NCBI RefSeq assembly: GCF_001514305.1
Contig: NZ_KQ949094.1
Location: forward strand, 62,001-126,000
Source: Streptomyces dysideae
GTDB lineage: Bacteria; Actinomycetota; Actinomycetes; Streptomycetales; Streptomycetaceae
Reading direction: 5' to 3'
Length of the DNA: 64,000 bases
Shown in pieces: positions 34,286-43,726 of the stretch. The position numbers and the translations under genes were made by a program. The first letter of the stretch is position 1, and each line of letters begins with the position of its first letter. Below the pieces are notes generated by a model. The model was not told the DNA's origin, ran no database searches, and saw only the letters and a program-made list of their open reading frames with translations.

Positions 34286-37200
34286 GTGAGGCGAAGCAAG
34301 AACGGTCCCGAGCCGTCGGCCCGGGGCAACTTCACCCCGCCGCCGCGCGGAGCGGCGCCCGCCCCTGTGCCCGGATCCGAACCGACGGCCGCGCCGGCGT
34401 CATCCGGCGGCCGTCTCTCCCCACGCAACTGGCGCGTGCCGACCCGGCTGAACGCCATTCTGCTCATACCCGTGATCGTCGGCCTCGTCATGGGCGGCTT
34501 CCAGGTGAAGGGCTCGATCGACACCTGGCAGGAGGCCGAGGACGCGGAGAGCACGGCACGCCTGGTGCGGGCCTCCCTGAACTACGCGGACGCCCTCTAC
34601 AACGAGCGTGACGCCTCCGCCGCCCCCCTTCTGCAGGGCAAGGGCCAGGACGACAGCACCGTCACCGCGCTCCACGACGACACGGACAAGGCGGCTGACG
34701 CCTTCGACGAGGCCGCGCAGGGCATGCCGGCCAAGCCGGGCCTGGAGCGCCGTCTCGACCTGTTCCGCAAGGTCGAGCCCAAGCTCACGAAGCTGCGCGA
34801 ACAGGCGTACACCGACCTCAAGGGCGTGGACACCGAGCAGGGCTACATCGATGTCGCGCACCCCCTGACGGAGTTCGCCAACGAGCTGGGCCTGGGCACC
34901 GGCAACATCACCAGCTACGGCCGCACCGTCTACGCCATCGAGCTGACCAAGGCGGCCCTGTCGCTGCAGCGCTCCATCGGCATGCACCTGCTGATCAAGC
35001 CGGGCCCCGGCACCGGCAGCTTCGCCAGCCAGCGCGTCGCCCTCACCTCGTACGCATATCTCGAGGGCATCGCCGTCCAGGAGTACATCGGCGGTGGCAC
35101 CGAGGCCGACGAGCAGAAGCTCGAGGACGCCAAGAAGGACATCCAGGCCAAGGGCGTGGCGATGGCCACGGAGGCCAAGGCCAAGGACCCGGACTACGTG
35201 GCCCCGCCGTCCAACCCCACCGACATGGTCACGCTGCTCGCCGGCATCAAGTCGACGGACCCCAGCGAGCGTGCCGCGCTCGCCCAGAAGGGCGTCACCG
35301 CGCAGAACTGGTGGGCGGTCACCACCCTCAAGTACAACGCCTACCGCCAGATCGAGACGGACCTCGCCGACAAGGCGGTGAGCGAGGCCTCGAGCATCGC
35401 CGACGACGCCAAGCGCGACGCCCTCATCACGGGTGCCGCCGTCGTCGTCGCCCTGCTGCTGGCCTTCATCCTGGCCGGTGCCGTGGCCCGCCAGATGTCC
35501 CGCTCCATGCGCCAGCTGCGCAACGCCGCCTTCGGCATCGCCGAGCAGCGCCTGCCGATGCTGGTCGACCAGCTCTCGCGCACCGACCCGGGCCGCGTGG
35601 ACACGCGCGTGCAGCCCATCCCGATCACCACCAGGGACGAGATCGGCGAGGTCGCCCGCGCCTTCGACCAGGTCCACCGCGAGGCCGTCCGGCTCGCCGC
35701 CGAGCAGGCCCTGCTGCGGGGCAACATCAACGCGATCTTCACCAACCTGTCGCGCCGCAACCAGTCGCTGATCGAGGGCCAGCTGACCCTGATCACCGAC
35801 CTGGAGAACAACGAGGCCGACCCGGACCAGCTGGAGAACCTCTTCCGCCTGGACCACCTCGCGACCCGTATGCGCCGCAACGGCGAGAACCTCCTCGTCC
35901 TCGCCGGCGAGGAGCCGGGCCGCCGCTGGGACCAGCCGGTCCCGCTGGTCGACGTGCTGCGCGCCGCCTCCTCCGAGGTGGAGCAGTACGAGCGCATCGA
36001 GCTGTCCGGCGTCCCGGAGGCCGAGATCCACGGCCGCGCGGTCACCGACCTCGTGCACCTGCTCGCGGAGCTCCTGGAGAACGCGACGACGTTCTCCTCC
36101 CCGCAGACCAAGGTCCGCGTGACCGCGACCCGTCTCCCCGACGGCCGCATCATGATCGAGATCCACGACAAGGGCATCGGCCTCACCGCCGAGGACTTCG
36201 CGGACATCAACCACAAGCTGGCCAACCCGCCGACCGTGGACGCCGCGATCTCCCAGCGCATGGGCCTCTTCGTGGTCGGCCGGCTGTCCGACCGGCACGG
36301 CATCCGCGTCCAGCTGCGCCCCTCCGGCGAGCAGGCCGGCACCACCTCGCTGGTCATGCTGCCCGACGCGATCACCCACGGCGGTGGCGGCGACCAGCAG
36401 CCGGCCCACGACGAGTTCACCGTCTCGCAGATCATCCCGGAGCAGCAGTTCCAGGGTGAGAACTTCAACGGCCAGCAGATGCGCACGGCCGCCGAGCTCG
36501 GCTTCGACGACAGCCGTTACACCGAGGTCCCGGACGACATACGCGAGCTGGACCCGGTGGGCCGCTCCCTGATGCGCGAGGAACGCCGCGCGCAGCTGGA
36601 GTCCCAGAACCAGGACCAGCCGCCCGCCCTGGAGAGCCCCGAGGCTCCCGCGTACGGCGACGACTTCAGCCGCCAGGACGAGTTCGGCCGGCCGCAGGGC
36701 TACGACAACGCCCAGAGCGGCTTCCCGGAGCAGCCCGCGGCGTACGACCGTCAGCAGGCGGCGTACGAGCAGCAGCAGCCGTCGTACGACGACCAGTACT
36801 ACGCGCCGAACGGCGGCCTGCCGCAGAACGACGGCTTCTCCCCGAACGGCGGCTACCCGGAGCCCTCGTATCCGGACCCGGTCCAGGAGGAGCCCGCCGC
36901 CGCCCCGGAGCCCTTCCCGGCCTTCGAACAGCGCCGCCACCAGGACGACTGGCCGCAGCCGGACAGCTACCAGAACGGGTACCCGGAGCAGTACGCTCCT
37001 GCCGCGGAACCGGAGCGGGCCGCTGACGTCGGTGAGCGGGACCGCGCAGGCTTCGAGCGTCCGGGCCTGGCCCCCTCCGCCAGTCACGATCTGACCAACG
37101 CGGGGCTCCCCCGCCGCGGAGCCACCGCCGGCGGCACGGGCGCCGCGCGGCACGTGAACCAGGAGCCGCCGGCCACCGCGCCGGAGAGCAACGGCACCGG

Positions 37201-37507
37201 CGACTGGCGCTCGGCCAACGACGAGCGCTGGCAGCAGGCCTCCCAGCTCCGGAAGCCCAAGGCGGGCGGGGTGACCTCCTCCGGTCTGCCGCGGCGGGTT
37301 CCCAAGGCCAACCTGGTCGAGGGGGCCGCCGAGAACACCCCCCAGGGGGGCCCACAGGTCTCCCGCGCTCCCGAGGACGTCAGGGGCAGGCTGAGCAACC
37401 TGCGCCGCGGTGTCCAGCGGGGCCGCAGCGCGGGAAGTGAAACGAACGGCCAGGCCACTAGGAATCAGCACAGTGGTCCTGACAGCACCTACAACCAGGA
37501 GCGTTAG
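34286..37507 (+). CDS. cvnA: Conservon sensor-kinase-like protein CvnA, copy 2
   Basis: The 1073-residue protein has the same order as copy 1: membrane segment after RNWRVPTRLNAILLIPVI, extracytoplasmic helical domain, second membrane segment (ITGAAVVVALLLAFILAGAV), HAMP-like region, LDHLATRMRRNGENLLVLAG (candidate His524), GHKL ATPase motifs LLAELLENATTFS and HDKGIGLT, and a disordered tail rich in Gln, Pro, Tyr and Asn. The sensor domain differs strongly from copy 1 while the catalytic core is nearly the same, so the paralogues probably sense different cues. The GTG at 34286 has GGAAGG 11 bases upstream. Confidence 0.9.
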   Translation: MRRSKNGPEPSARGNFTPPPRGAAPAPVPGSEPTAAPASSGGRLSPRNWRVPTRLNAILLIPVIVGLVMGGFQVKGSIDTWQEAEDAESTARLVRASLNYADALYNERDASAAPLLQGKGQDDSTVTALHDDTDKAADAFDEAAQGMPAKPGLERRLDLFRKVEPKLTKLREQAYTDLKGVDTEQGYIDVAHPLTEFANELGLGTGNITSYGRTVYAIELTKAALSLQRSIGMHLLIKPGPGTGSFASQRVALTSYAYLEGIAVQEYIGGGTEADEQKLEDAKKDIQAKGVAMATEAKAKDPDYVAPPSNPTDMVTLLAGIKSTDPSERAALAQKGVTAQNWWAVTTLKYNAYRQIETDLADKAVSEASSIADDAKRDALITGAAVVVALLLAFILAGAVARQMSRSMRQLRNAAFGIAEQRLPMLVDQLSRTDPGRVDTRVQPIPITTRDEIGEVARAFDQVHREAVRLAAEQALLRGNINAIFTNLSRRNQSLIEGQLTLITDLENNEADPDQLENLFRLDHLATRMRRNGENLLVLAGEEPGRRWDQPVPLVDVLRAASSEVEQYERIELSGVPEAEIHGRAVTDLVHLLAELLENATTFSSPQTKVRVTATRLPDGRIMIEIHDKGIGLTAEDFADINHKLANPPTVDAAISQRMGLFVVGRLSDRHGIRVQLRPSGEQAGTTSLVMLPDAITHGGGGDQQPAHDEFTVSQIIPEQQFQGENFNGQQMRTAAELGFDDSRYTEVPDDIRELDPVGRSLMREERRAQLESQNQDQPPALESPEAPAYGDDFSRQDEFGRPQGYDNAQSGFPEQPAAYDRQQAAYEQQQPSYDDQYYAPNGGLPQNDGFSPNGGYPEPSYPDPVQEEPAAAPEPFPAFEQRRHQDDWPQPDSYQNGYPEQYAPAAEPERAADVGERDRAGFERPGLAPSASHDLTNAGLPRRGATAGGTGAARHVNQEPPATAPESNGTGDWRSANDERWQQASQLRKPKAGGVTSSGLPRRVPKANLVEGAAENTPQGGPQVSRAPEDVRGRLSNLRRGVQRGRSAGSETNGQATRNQHSGPDSTYNQER

Positions 37508-37508
37508 T

Positions 37509-37931
37509 GTGAGCCCGATGAGCCAGGCGGCACAGAACCTGAACTGGTTGATCACCAACTTCGTGGACAACACCCCCGGGGTGTCTCACACGGTGGTGGT
37601 CTCCGCCGACGGACTCCTTCTGGCGATGTCCGAAGGCTTTCCGCGCGACCGCGCCGACCAGCTCGCGGCGGTCGCCTCCGGTCTGACCTCGCTGACCGCC
37701 GGTGCCTCGCGCATCTTCGAGGGCGGTAGCGTGAACCAGACGGTTGTGGAGATGGAGCGGGGATTCCTCTTCATCATGTCCATTTCCGACGGTTCGTCGC
37801 TCGCGGTACTCGCACATCCGGAAGCCGACATCGGCCTCATCGGTTACGAGATGGCTCTTCTGGTCGACCGTGCCGGTACGGTCCTTACGCCGGACCTTCG
37901 TGCGGAGCTCCAAGGGAGCCTTCTCAACTAA
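37509..37931 (+). CDS. cvnB: Conservon roadblock/LC7 protein CvnB, copy 2
   Basis: The 140-residue roadblock protein is a close paralogue of the gene at 32416, with changes such as SVNQ for SVAQ and PEAD for PECD. The GTG at 37509 lies one base after the cvnA stop and has AGGAG upstream, as in copy 1. Confidence 0.92.
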   Translation: MSPMSQAAQNLNWLITNFVDNTPGVSHTVVVSADGLLLAMSEGFPRDRADQLAAVASGLTSLTAGASRIFEGGSVNQTVVEMERGFLFIMSISDGSSLAVLAHPEADIGLIGYEMALLVDRAGTVLTPDLRAELQGSLLN

Positions 37932-38026
37932 GAGATGGACGGTGCTTTTTGGCGTCCCGTGGCCGTAAGGTTTCGGGACGCGGCTCCACATGATGGGTGC
38001 CAGGCACAGTCGGAGGAGGAGAGAAA

Positions 38027-38602
38027 GTGGCAACACCCCCAGACGGTTCGTCATCGGGCAACTGGTCGTACGGCCCTGCCCAGGGCCCGAACGACGGTTC
38101 CCAGAACCGGTACAACTTCCCCTCCTCGCCGAGCCAGCGGCCTCAGCCGTACGCGCCGCAGGGCCCCGGGCCCTCGCCGTACGACCAGCCGCCCGCGCCG
38201 CGCATCCAGCCCGTGCAGCCGCATCGCCGCGCCCCTGAGCCGGCGCCCGCCGGGGCATCGAACAACCCCCTGGTGCGCCCGTACGCCATGACGGGCGGCC
38301 GCACCAGGCCGCGGTACCAGCTCGCCATCGAGGCGCTGGTGCACACCACCGCGGCTCCGCACCAGATGCAGGGGCAGCTGCCCGAGCATCAGCGGATCTG
38401 CAACCTCTGCCGAGAGATCAAGTCAGTCGCCGAAATCTCGGCACTGCTGACCATCCCTCTCGGCGTGGCCAGGATCCTCGTCGCCGACTTGGCGGAGGCG
38501 GGCCTGGTCGCCATCCATCAGCCCGGCGGCGACGAGAGCGCCGGCGGCCAGCCAGACGTGACACTGCTCGAAAGGGTGCTCAGTGGACTTCGCAAGCTCT
38601 AG
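38027..38602 (+). CDS. cvnC: Conservon DUF742 protein CvnC, copy 2
   Basis: The 191-residue protein shares the DUF742 core with copy 1 (NPLVRPYAMTGGRTRPRYQL, CNLCREIKSVAEISALL, LGVARILVADLAEAGLVAI). Its N-terminal 95 residues are longer and rich in Pro, Gln, Ser and Tyr. GTG 38027 follows GGAGGAGAGAAA. The coding end overlaps cvnD copy 2 by 20 bases, as in copy 1. Confidence 0.9.
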   Translation: MATPPDGSSSGNWSYGPAQGPNDGSQNRYNFPSSPSQRPQPYAPQGPGPSPYDQPPAPRIQPVQPHRRAPEPAPAGASNNPLVRPYAMTGGRTRPRYQLAIEALVHTTAAPHQMQGQLPEHQRICNLCREIKSVAEISALLTIPLGVARILVADLAEAGLVAIHQPGGDESAGGQPDVTLLERVLSGLRKL

Positions 38603-39164
38603 CGGCGGTCCTTCCCGCTCCACCACCTCAGCGAAGATCGTGGTGGCGGGTGGCTTCGGCGTGGGCAAGACCACGTTCGTCGGGGCCGTTTCGGAGATCA
38701 ACCCGCTGCGCACAGAGGCCGTGATGACGTCAGCTTCGGCGGGCATCGACGACCTCACCCACACCGGGGACAAGACGACCACGACGGTCGCCATGGACTT
38801 CGGACGCATTACGTTGGACCAGGACCTGATCCTGTACCTCTTCGGTACACCCGGCCAGGACCGCTTCTGGTTCATGTGGGACGACCTGGTGCGCGGCGCG
38901 ATCGGTGCGATCGTCCTGGTGGACACCCGCCGTCTCGCCGACTGCTTCCCCGCGGTCGACTACTTCGAGAACTCGGGTCTCCCCTTCGTGATCGCCCTGA
39001 ACGGCTTCGACGGCAACCAGCCGTACAACCCGGACGAGGTGCGGGAAGCTCTGCAGATCGGGCCGGATACGCCGATCATCACGACGGATGCGCGGCATCG
39101 CGCGGACGCGAAGTCGGCGCTGATCACGTTGGTTGAGCACGCGTTGATGGCTCGTTTGCGGTAG
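38583..39164 (+). CDS. cvnD: Conservon small GTPase CvnD, copy 2
   Basis: The 193-residue GTPase is almost identical to copy 1 apart from the first dozen residues and a few conservative changes (GAIGAIVLV, GFDGNQPYNPDEV). The P-loop GGFGVGKTT and the atypical NGFD motif are both retained. GTG start. A bidirectional hairpin follows about 120 bases downstream. Confidence 0.93.
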   Translation: MDFASSSGGPSRSTTSAKIVVAGGFGVGKTTFVGAVSEINPLRTEAVMTSASAGIDDLTHTGDKTTTTVAMDFGRITLDQDLILYLFGTPGQDRFWFMWDDLVRGAIGAIVLVDTRRLADCFPAVDYFENSGLPFVIALNGFDGNQPYNPDEVREALQIGPDTPIITTDARHRADAKSALITLVEHALMARLR

Positions 39165-39283
39165 GCGGACTTTGCGGCCACTGGGCTGCCTCGGGCGGTT
39201 GTATGCCGTCTGCGGCAGCCCAGTGGCCGTTGGCGCCCACGCGGCGGAGCCGCTCGATACAGCCCCGCGCCCCTTCGGGCGCG

Positions 39284-39321
39284 CGAAGAAGGGCCCCTCT
39301 TTTCAGAGGGGCCCTTCTTCG
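39284..39321. terminator. Bidirectional terminator between conservon 2 and accE
   Basis: A 17-bp perfect stem with a TTTC loop lies between genes converging from 39164 and 39332. Its arms are A/T-rich at the ends, so each direction reads out through T residues. Confidence 0.85.
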
Positions 39322-39331
39322 TCGTACTGGG

Positions 39332-39523
39332 TCAGCGCCAGCTGTGCGGTGCGCGGAAGCCGGGCTCGCGCTCAAGGCGGCGCCAGCCTGCCTTGGCGCG
39401 GCCTCGGTGGGCCGGGGACTCGGACGGCTGGGCGGCGGCGCGAGCCAGGAGGATCGCCGTGATGGCGGCGACTTCCTCGGGCTCGGCGTGGCCCTTCTCG
39501 ACGCGAATGTCAGGGAGGTTCAT
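39332..39523 (-). CDS. accE: Acyl-CoA carboxylase epsilon subunit
   Basis: The 63-residue protein is the small epsilon subunit that stabilises actinobacterial acyl-CoA carboxylase complexes. Its N-terminus, LPDIRVEKGHAEPEEVAAIT, and following helix (AILLARAAA) match the family pattern. It lies 46 bases downstream of the beta subunit gene on the same strand, as in other streptomycetes. ATG at 39523 with GGAG upstream. Confidence 0.85.
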   Translation of the reverse strand: MNLPDIRVEKGHAEPEEVAAITAILLARAAAQPSESPAHRGRAKAGWRRLEREPGFRAPHSWR

Positions 39524-39569
39524 GGGTGTCAGTCTCCGTGAGAGAGGTTTCCGCAGCGGTACCTGTGGG

Positions 39570-41153
39570 TTACTGCGGGGGATTGCCGTGCTTGCGGGAG
39601 GGCAGGTCCGCGTGCTTCGACTGGAGCATCGCCAGGGAGCGGATCAGCACCTCGCGGGTTTCCGCGGGGTCGATGACGTCGTCCACCAGGCCGCGCTCCG
39701 CCGCGTAGTACGGGTGCATCAGCTCGGACTTGTACTCCTTGACCATGCGGGCCCGCATGGCCTCGGGGTCTTCGGCCTCGGCGATCTGCCGGCGGAAGAT
39801 GACGTTGGCGGCACCTTCCGCACCCATTACGGCGATCTCGTTCGTCGGCCAGGCATAGGTGAGGTCCGCACCGATGGACTGGCTGTCCATGACGATGTAG
39901 GCACCTCCGTACGCCTTGCGCAGGATCAGCGAGATCCGCGGCACGGTCGCGTTGCAGTAGGCGTAAAGGAGCTTCGCGCCGTGGCGGATGATGCCGCCGT
40001 GCTCCTGGTCGACGCCCGGGAGGAACCCGGGGACGTCCAGGAAAGTGACGATCGGGATGTTAAAAGCGTCACACATCTGGACAAAGCGCGCAGCTTTTTC
40101 CGACGCCTCGATGTCCAGGACCCCGGCGAGGGACTGCGGCTGGTTGGCGACGATGCCGACGACCTGGCCGTCCAGACGGGCCAGCGCGCAGATGATGTTG
40201 CGGGCCCAGCGCTCGTGGACCTCGAGGTACTCGCCGTCGTCGACGATCTCCTCGATGACCTTGGCCATGTCGTACGGCCGGTTGCCGTCCGCCGGGACCA
40301 GGTCGAGGAGGACGTCGCTGCGGCGCTCGGGGGCGTCCGTGGACTCCACGCGCGGCGGGTTCTCACGGTTGTTCTGCGGCAGCAGCGAGAGGAGGTAGCG
40401 CACCTCGGCGATGCACGTCTCCTCGTCGTCGTACGCGAAGTGGCAGACGCCGGAGGTCTCCGCGTGGACGTCGGCGCCGCCCAGGCCGTTCTGCGTGATC
40501 TCCTCGCCGGTCACCGCCTTCACCACATCCGGGCCGGTGATGAACATCTGCGAGGTCTCGCGGACCATGAACACGAAGTCCGTCAGCGCCGGGCTGTAGG
40601 CCGCGCCGCCGGCGCACGGGCCGAGCATCACGCTGATCTGCGGGATGACCCCGGACGCCTTGGTGTTGCGCTGGAAGATGCCTCCGTAGCCGGCGAGCGC
40701 CGAGACGCCCTCCTGGATCCGGGCGCCCGCGCCGTCGTTCAGCGAGACCAGGGGCGCGCCCGCCGCTATGGCCATGTCCATGATCTTGTGGATCTTCGTG
40801 GCGTGGGCCTCGCCCAGCGCGCCGCCGAAGACACGGAAGTCATGGGCGTAGACGAAGACCGTACGGCCCTCCACCGTGCCCCAGCCCGTGATCACACCGT
40901 CCGTGTACGGCTTCTTGGTCTCCAGACCGAAGCCGGTCGCGCGGTGCCGGCGCAGCTGCTCGACCTCCCGGAAGGAGTCCGGGTCGAGGAGAAGCTCGAT
41001 GCGCTCCCGCGCGGTCAGCTTGCCCTTGGCGTGCTGCGCCGCGGTCGCCTTCTCGCTGGGGCCGGCCACGGCCCGCGCACGGATCTCGTGCAGCTCCGCC
41101 ACGCGCCCGCGGGCGTCGGTCGGCTCACCCGGTGCCTCATCCAAAACGGTCAT
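39570..41153 (-). CDS. accB: Acyl-CoA carboxylase carboxyltransferase (beta) subunit, AccB type
   Basis: This 527-residue carboxyltransferase transfers CO2 from biotin to short acyl-CoAs, giving malonyl-CoA and methylmalonyl-CoA for fatty acids and polyketides. It has the paired crotonase-fold domains, with SLNDGAGARIQEGVSAL and MLGPCAGGAAYSPALTDF in the first and DVPGFLPGVDQEHGGIIR in the second. Ile420 (GGAYIVMD) stands where propionyl-specific PccB has the specificity Asp. This indicates the AccB type, which accepts acetyl-, propionyl- and butyryl-CoA. ATG at 41153. The biotin-carrying alpha subunit is not in the window. Confidence 0.93.
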   Translation of the reverse strand: MTVLDEAPGEPTDARGRVAELHEIRARAVAGPSEKATAAQHAKGKLTARERIELLLDPDSFREVEQLRRHRATGFGLETKKPYTDGVITGWGTVEGRTVFVYAHDFRVFGGALGEAHATKIHKIMDMAIAAGAPLVSLNDGAGARIQEGVSALAGYGGIFQRNTKASGVIPQISVMLGPCAGGAAYSPALTDFVFMVRETSQMFITGPDVVKAVTGEEITQNGLGGADVHAETSGVCHFAYDDEETCIAEVRYLLSLLPQNNRENPPRVESTDAPERRSDVLLDLVPADGNRPYDMAKVIEEIVDDGEYLEVHERWARNIICALARLDGQVVGIVANQPQSLAGVLDIEASEKAARFVQMCDAFNIPIVTFLDVPGFLPGVDQEHGGIIRHGAKLLYAYCNATVPRISLILRKAYGGAYIVMDSQSIGADLTYAWPTNEIAVMGAEGAANVIFRRQIAEAEDPEAMRARMVKEYKSELMHPYYAAERGLVDDVIDPAETREVLIRSLAMLQSKHADLPSRKHGNPPQ

Positions 41154-41307
41154 GTAGTGACCTTACGAAGGACACCAAGGAAAGCGAGCCGTTGACTCCG
41201 TACAGTCTCCGGCGCGTTTTCCTGGTAGCCCTGAACAGAACCTCGACGCCATGCAGCCGTTCCGACTGCTCAGAGGGCCGAAGCGTTGTAGAGGTGACAC
41301 AAAGGCG

Positions 41308-43635
41308 TCAGCTGAGAGCCACCTCACATCCATGGCTCGCAGATGCCATCCCCGGAGTGACACGGAGCCGCAGCCGGCGGCCGGTGGCGGTCACCTCGAC
41401 CGTGTCGTCCGCCCGCAGCACCCGACGTACGGGGTGGTCCCAGATGATCTCCAGCGGCTCCCCCGTGCGCGGCGGCTCGCTCACCCGGAGGGTAACCGTA
41501 CGGCCCCGGCGGCGGAGCAGCACGCTCGCCCCGGCGGAGGCGGTGAGGGCGCCCGCGGTGGCGGGCTCCCAGAAGTTGGCGGCCGTCAGGCCGAGGGACG
41601 GGACGTGGACCGCCTGGCGGGCGGAGTCGTTGGCGAGGATGGACAGCCGGCGGGGGTCGGCGGCGCGGGCGGCGACCTCGTGGCGGGCGGCTCCGGGCAA
41701 CAGGACGTAGGCGTACGTGGCGTCCGTCGGGTCGGTGCCGTGGTCGAGCCAGAGGGTCTGCCAGCGGCGGGTGCGCCGTTCCGTCGTGCTGGTGGTGTTG
41801 ATGTCGGACCAGGCTCCGGTGCGGTCCTCTCGGAGGGTCCGCAGGCTGTCGTCGAGGACCACCCAGCCGCCGTGGCCCTCCAGGTGGGCCCAGCCGGGTC
41901 CGCGTACGAAGGCCGGGGTGCCGCCCTCCCCCAGGTTGCGGTTGTCGACGACCGTCTCGACCGGGACGCCGTCGGCGCAGGTGATCCCGGCGCCGAGGCA
42001 GATCACGCCGTCCGCGACGCAGAACCACGACTTGCGGGCCTGGAGCGTCGAGCCGAGCCCCTTGAGGTGCTGCCCGACCGCCGCGAACTCGCCGTCCGTC
42101 ACGCCCCCGACCCACCGCACGTCCGGCTTGGGCTCGCCCCACTCGCCGCCGGCGCGGTCGGGAAGGCGGACGGTGGAGACGGTGGTCCCCGGAAGCCGGT
42201 ACCAGTCGACGGTCGGCCAGAACCAGTCTGTGTATTGATCGGCCTGATCGGCCTGATCGGCCTGATCGGCCCACCAGTAGAGCATTCCGGCGCCCGTGTG
42301 CCAGCCGCGCGGGTTCTCGCCGTTGCCGGCCTCGTAGTACGCGATCCGGTCGCTCGCCATGGCGATGTTCGCGGTGAAGCCGGGGCGGCGGTGTACGGCG
42401 CGGTCCATGGCGGCGAAGAGGCGGTGGCCGACGGGGTCGGGCGCGGCGGGGACCGGCGAGCCGGCGACGGCGTGCAGGCGGGCGAGGTCGGCGACGCCGA
42501 ACTGAGGTGCCGTCAGGATCGGTGACACGGTGTCCCGTTCGATCCAGCCCTTGATACGGCCGTACCAGCGCTCGCGTTCCGCCGTGCTCGCGCCGCCCGC
42601 GAGCAGTGCCATGGCGGCGATGATGCCCTGCCCGTGGAAGTGGTCGCCGCGCAGGACGTGCCGCGGGTCGCCCTTCAGGTAACCGCGGCTGATGGCACGG
42701 CCGTTGACGCTGTCCATCATCAACCCGTCGTGGATGAGGGGCGCGTAGGCGTGCTCGACGCTGTCGAGGATGATCTGGCGGTTCGGGTCGGTCACCGCCC
42801 ACTCGGACCCGGCGAGCAGGGCGAAGAGGCGGCCGAGGCCGTCGAGGAGGACCTGGCCGTAGGTGCCGGAGTAGGCGACCCAGGTGTGCTGGACGAACGA
42901 GCCGTCGGCGTAGAGGCCGTCGCCCTTCGTGACGTACGGGAAGACCGGCGAGAGCGCGTCGCGGGCGAGGGCGATCTTGGCGGGCGTCCGGCCGAGGATG
43001 CCGCGCAGGGTGACGGAACGGCACAGGTCGACGCGGTTGGCGCCGGTGGACGTGCCGGAGTAGTCGGTGAGCATCGTGTCCGGGACGAAGTGGTCGACGG
43101 CGGCGCAGGCGGCGGTCACCTGGGCGTCGGCGAGGTGGTCGTACAGGGCGGCCGTGATGTCCATCAGCAGGCGGGGGCTGCCGATCTGCCATTCCCACCA
43201 GTTGCCGTAGCGGGTGGTGGAGGGGTTGTAGACCGTGGCGGCGAGGTGGTCGAGGCCGCGCAGGACGTCGGCGAGGAGGGCGGGGTCGCCGGTGGAGCCG
43301 GTGCCGGGCTGGACGTAGGCCTGGGTCATGGTCCACAGGCGGCTGTAGCTCTGGGTGATGCCGGAGGGCGGGTCGTAGGGGTGGGTGGGCCAGAGGGAGG
43401 TGGGGGCGGGGGCCATGGTGGCCCGGTAGCCGCGGGCGAGCGTGCCGGCTTCGGTGAGGCGGGCGGCGTACGGGTCGGCGGTGGGGTCGTAGCCGGTGCC
43501 GAGGGCGATGTCGAGCCAGCGGCGGCGGAGGGCGGCGTAGGGGTCGACGGCGGCTGCGGCGCCTTTGGCGGGAATCGCGGCCAGGGTCGCGGCGAGGGCG
43601 GCGGCGTACAGGAAGGCACGGCGCGTAGAGGTCAT
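41308..43635 (-). CDS. Secreted polysaccharide lyase family 8 (hyaluronate/chondroitin/xanthan lyase-like)
   Basis: The 775-residue protein starts with a twin-arginine-like signal (STRRAFLYAAALAATL), so it is exported. The N-terminal alpha/alpha toroid carries GNWWEWQIGSPRLL and the catalytic FVQHTWVAYSGTYGQ (His250, Tyr259), with NGRAISR supplying the Arg. The C-terminal beta domains follow. Family members cleave uronate-containing polysaccharides by beta-elimination; the substrate here is uncertain. Four copies of a 9-bp unit encode ADQADQADQ near the middle. The ATG at 43635 is better spaced from AAGG than the one at 43641. Confidence 0.9.
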   Translation of the reverse strand: MTSTRRAFLYAAALAATLAAIPAKGAAAAVDPYAALRRRWLDIALGTGYDPTADPYAARLTEAGTLARGYRATMAPAPTSLWPTHPYDPPSGITQSYSRLWTMTQAYVQPGTGSTGDPALLADVLRGLDHLAATVYNPSTTRYGNWWEWQIGSPRLLMDITAALYDHLADAQVTAACAAVDHFVPDTMLTDYSGTSTGANRVDLCRSVTLRGILGRTPAKIALARDALSPVFPYVTKGDGLYADGSFVQHTWVAYSGTYGQVLLDGLGRLFALLAGSEWAVTDPNRQIILDSVEHAYAPLIHDGLMMDSVNGRAISRGYLKGDPRHVLRGDHFHGQGIIAAMALLAGGASTAERERWYGRIKGWIERDTVSPILTAPQFGVADLARLHAVAGSPVPAAPDPVGHRLFAAMDRAVHRRPGFTANIAMASDRIAYYEAGNGENPRGWHTGAGMLYWWADQADQADQADQYTDWFWPTVDWYRLPGTTVSTVRLPDRAGGEWGEPKPDVRWVGGVTDGEFAAVGQHLKGLGSTLQARKSWFCVADGVICLGAGITCADGVPVETVVDNRNLGEGGTPAFVRGPGWAHLEGHGGWVVLDDSLRTLREDRTGAWSDINTTSTTERRTRRWQTLWLDHGTDPTDATYAYVLLPGAARHEVAARAADPRRLSILANDSARQAVHVPSLGLTAANFWEPATAGALTASAGASVLLRRRGRTVTLRVSEPPRTGEPLEIIWDHPVRRVLRADDTVEVTATGRRLRLRVTPGMASASHGCEVALS
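42238..42273. repeat. Short 9-bp tandem repeat within the lyase gene
   Basis: About four copies of GATCGGCCT lie in frame and encode repeated Ala-Asp-Gln. Such an array can gain or lose units by slippage without a frameshift. Confidence 0.85.
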
Positions 43636-43726
43636 GCTCATGCCTTACCCGGTGACGGTCCGTACTGTCACCGACACGCTCCGGATGATGTTGAATATTG
43701 AAGGGAATAGGTCTACGGTGGGTCGC

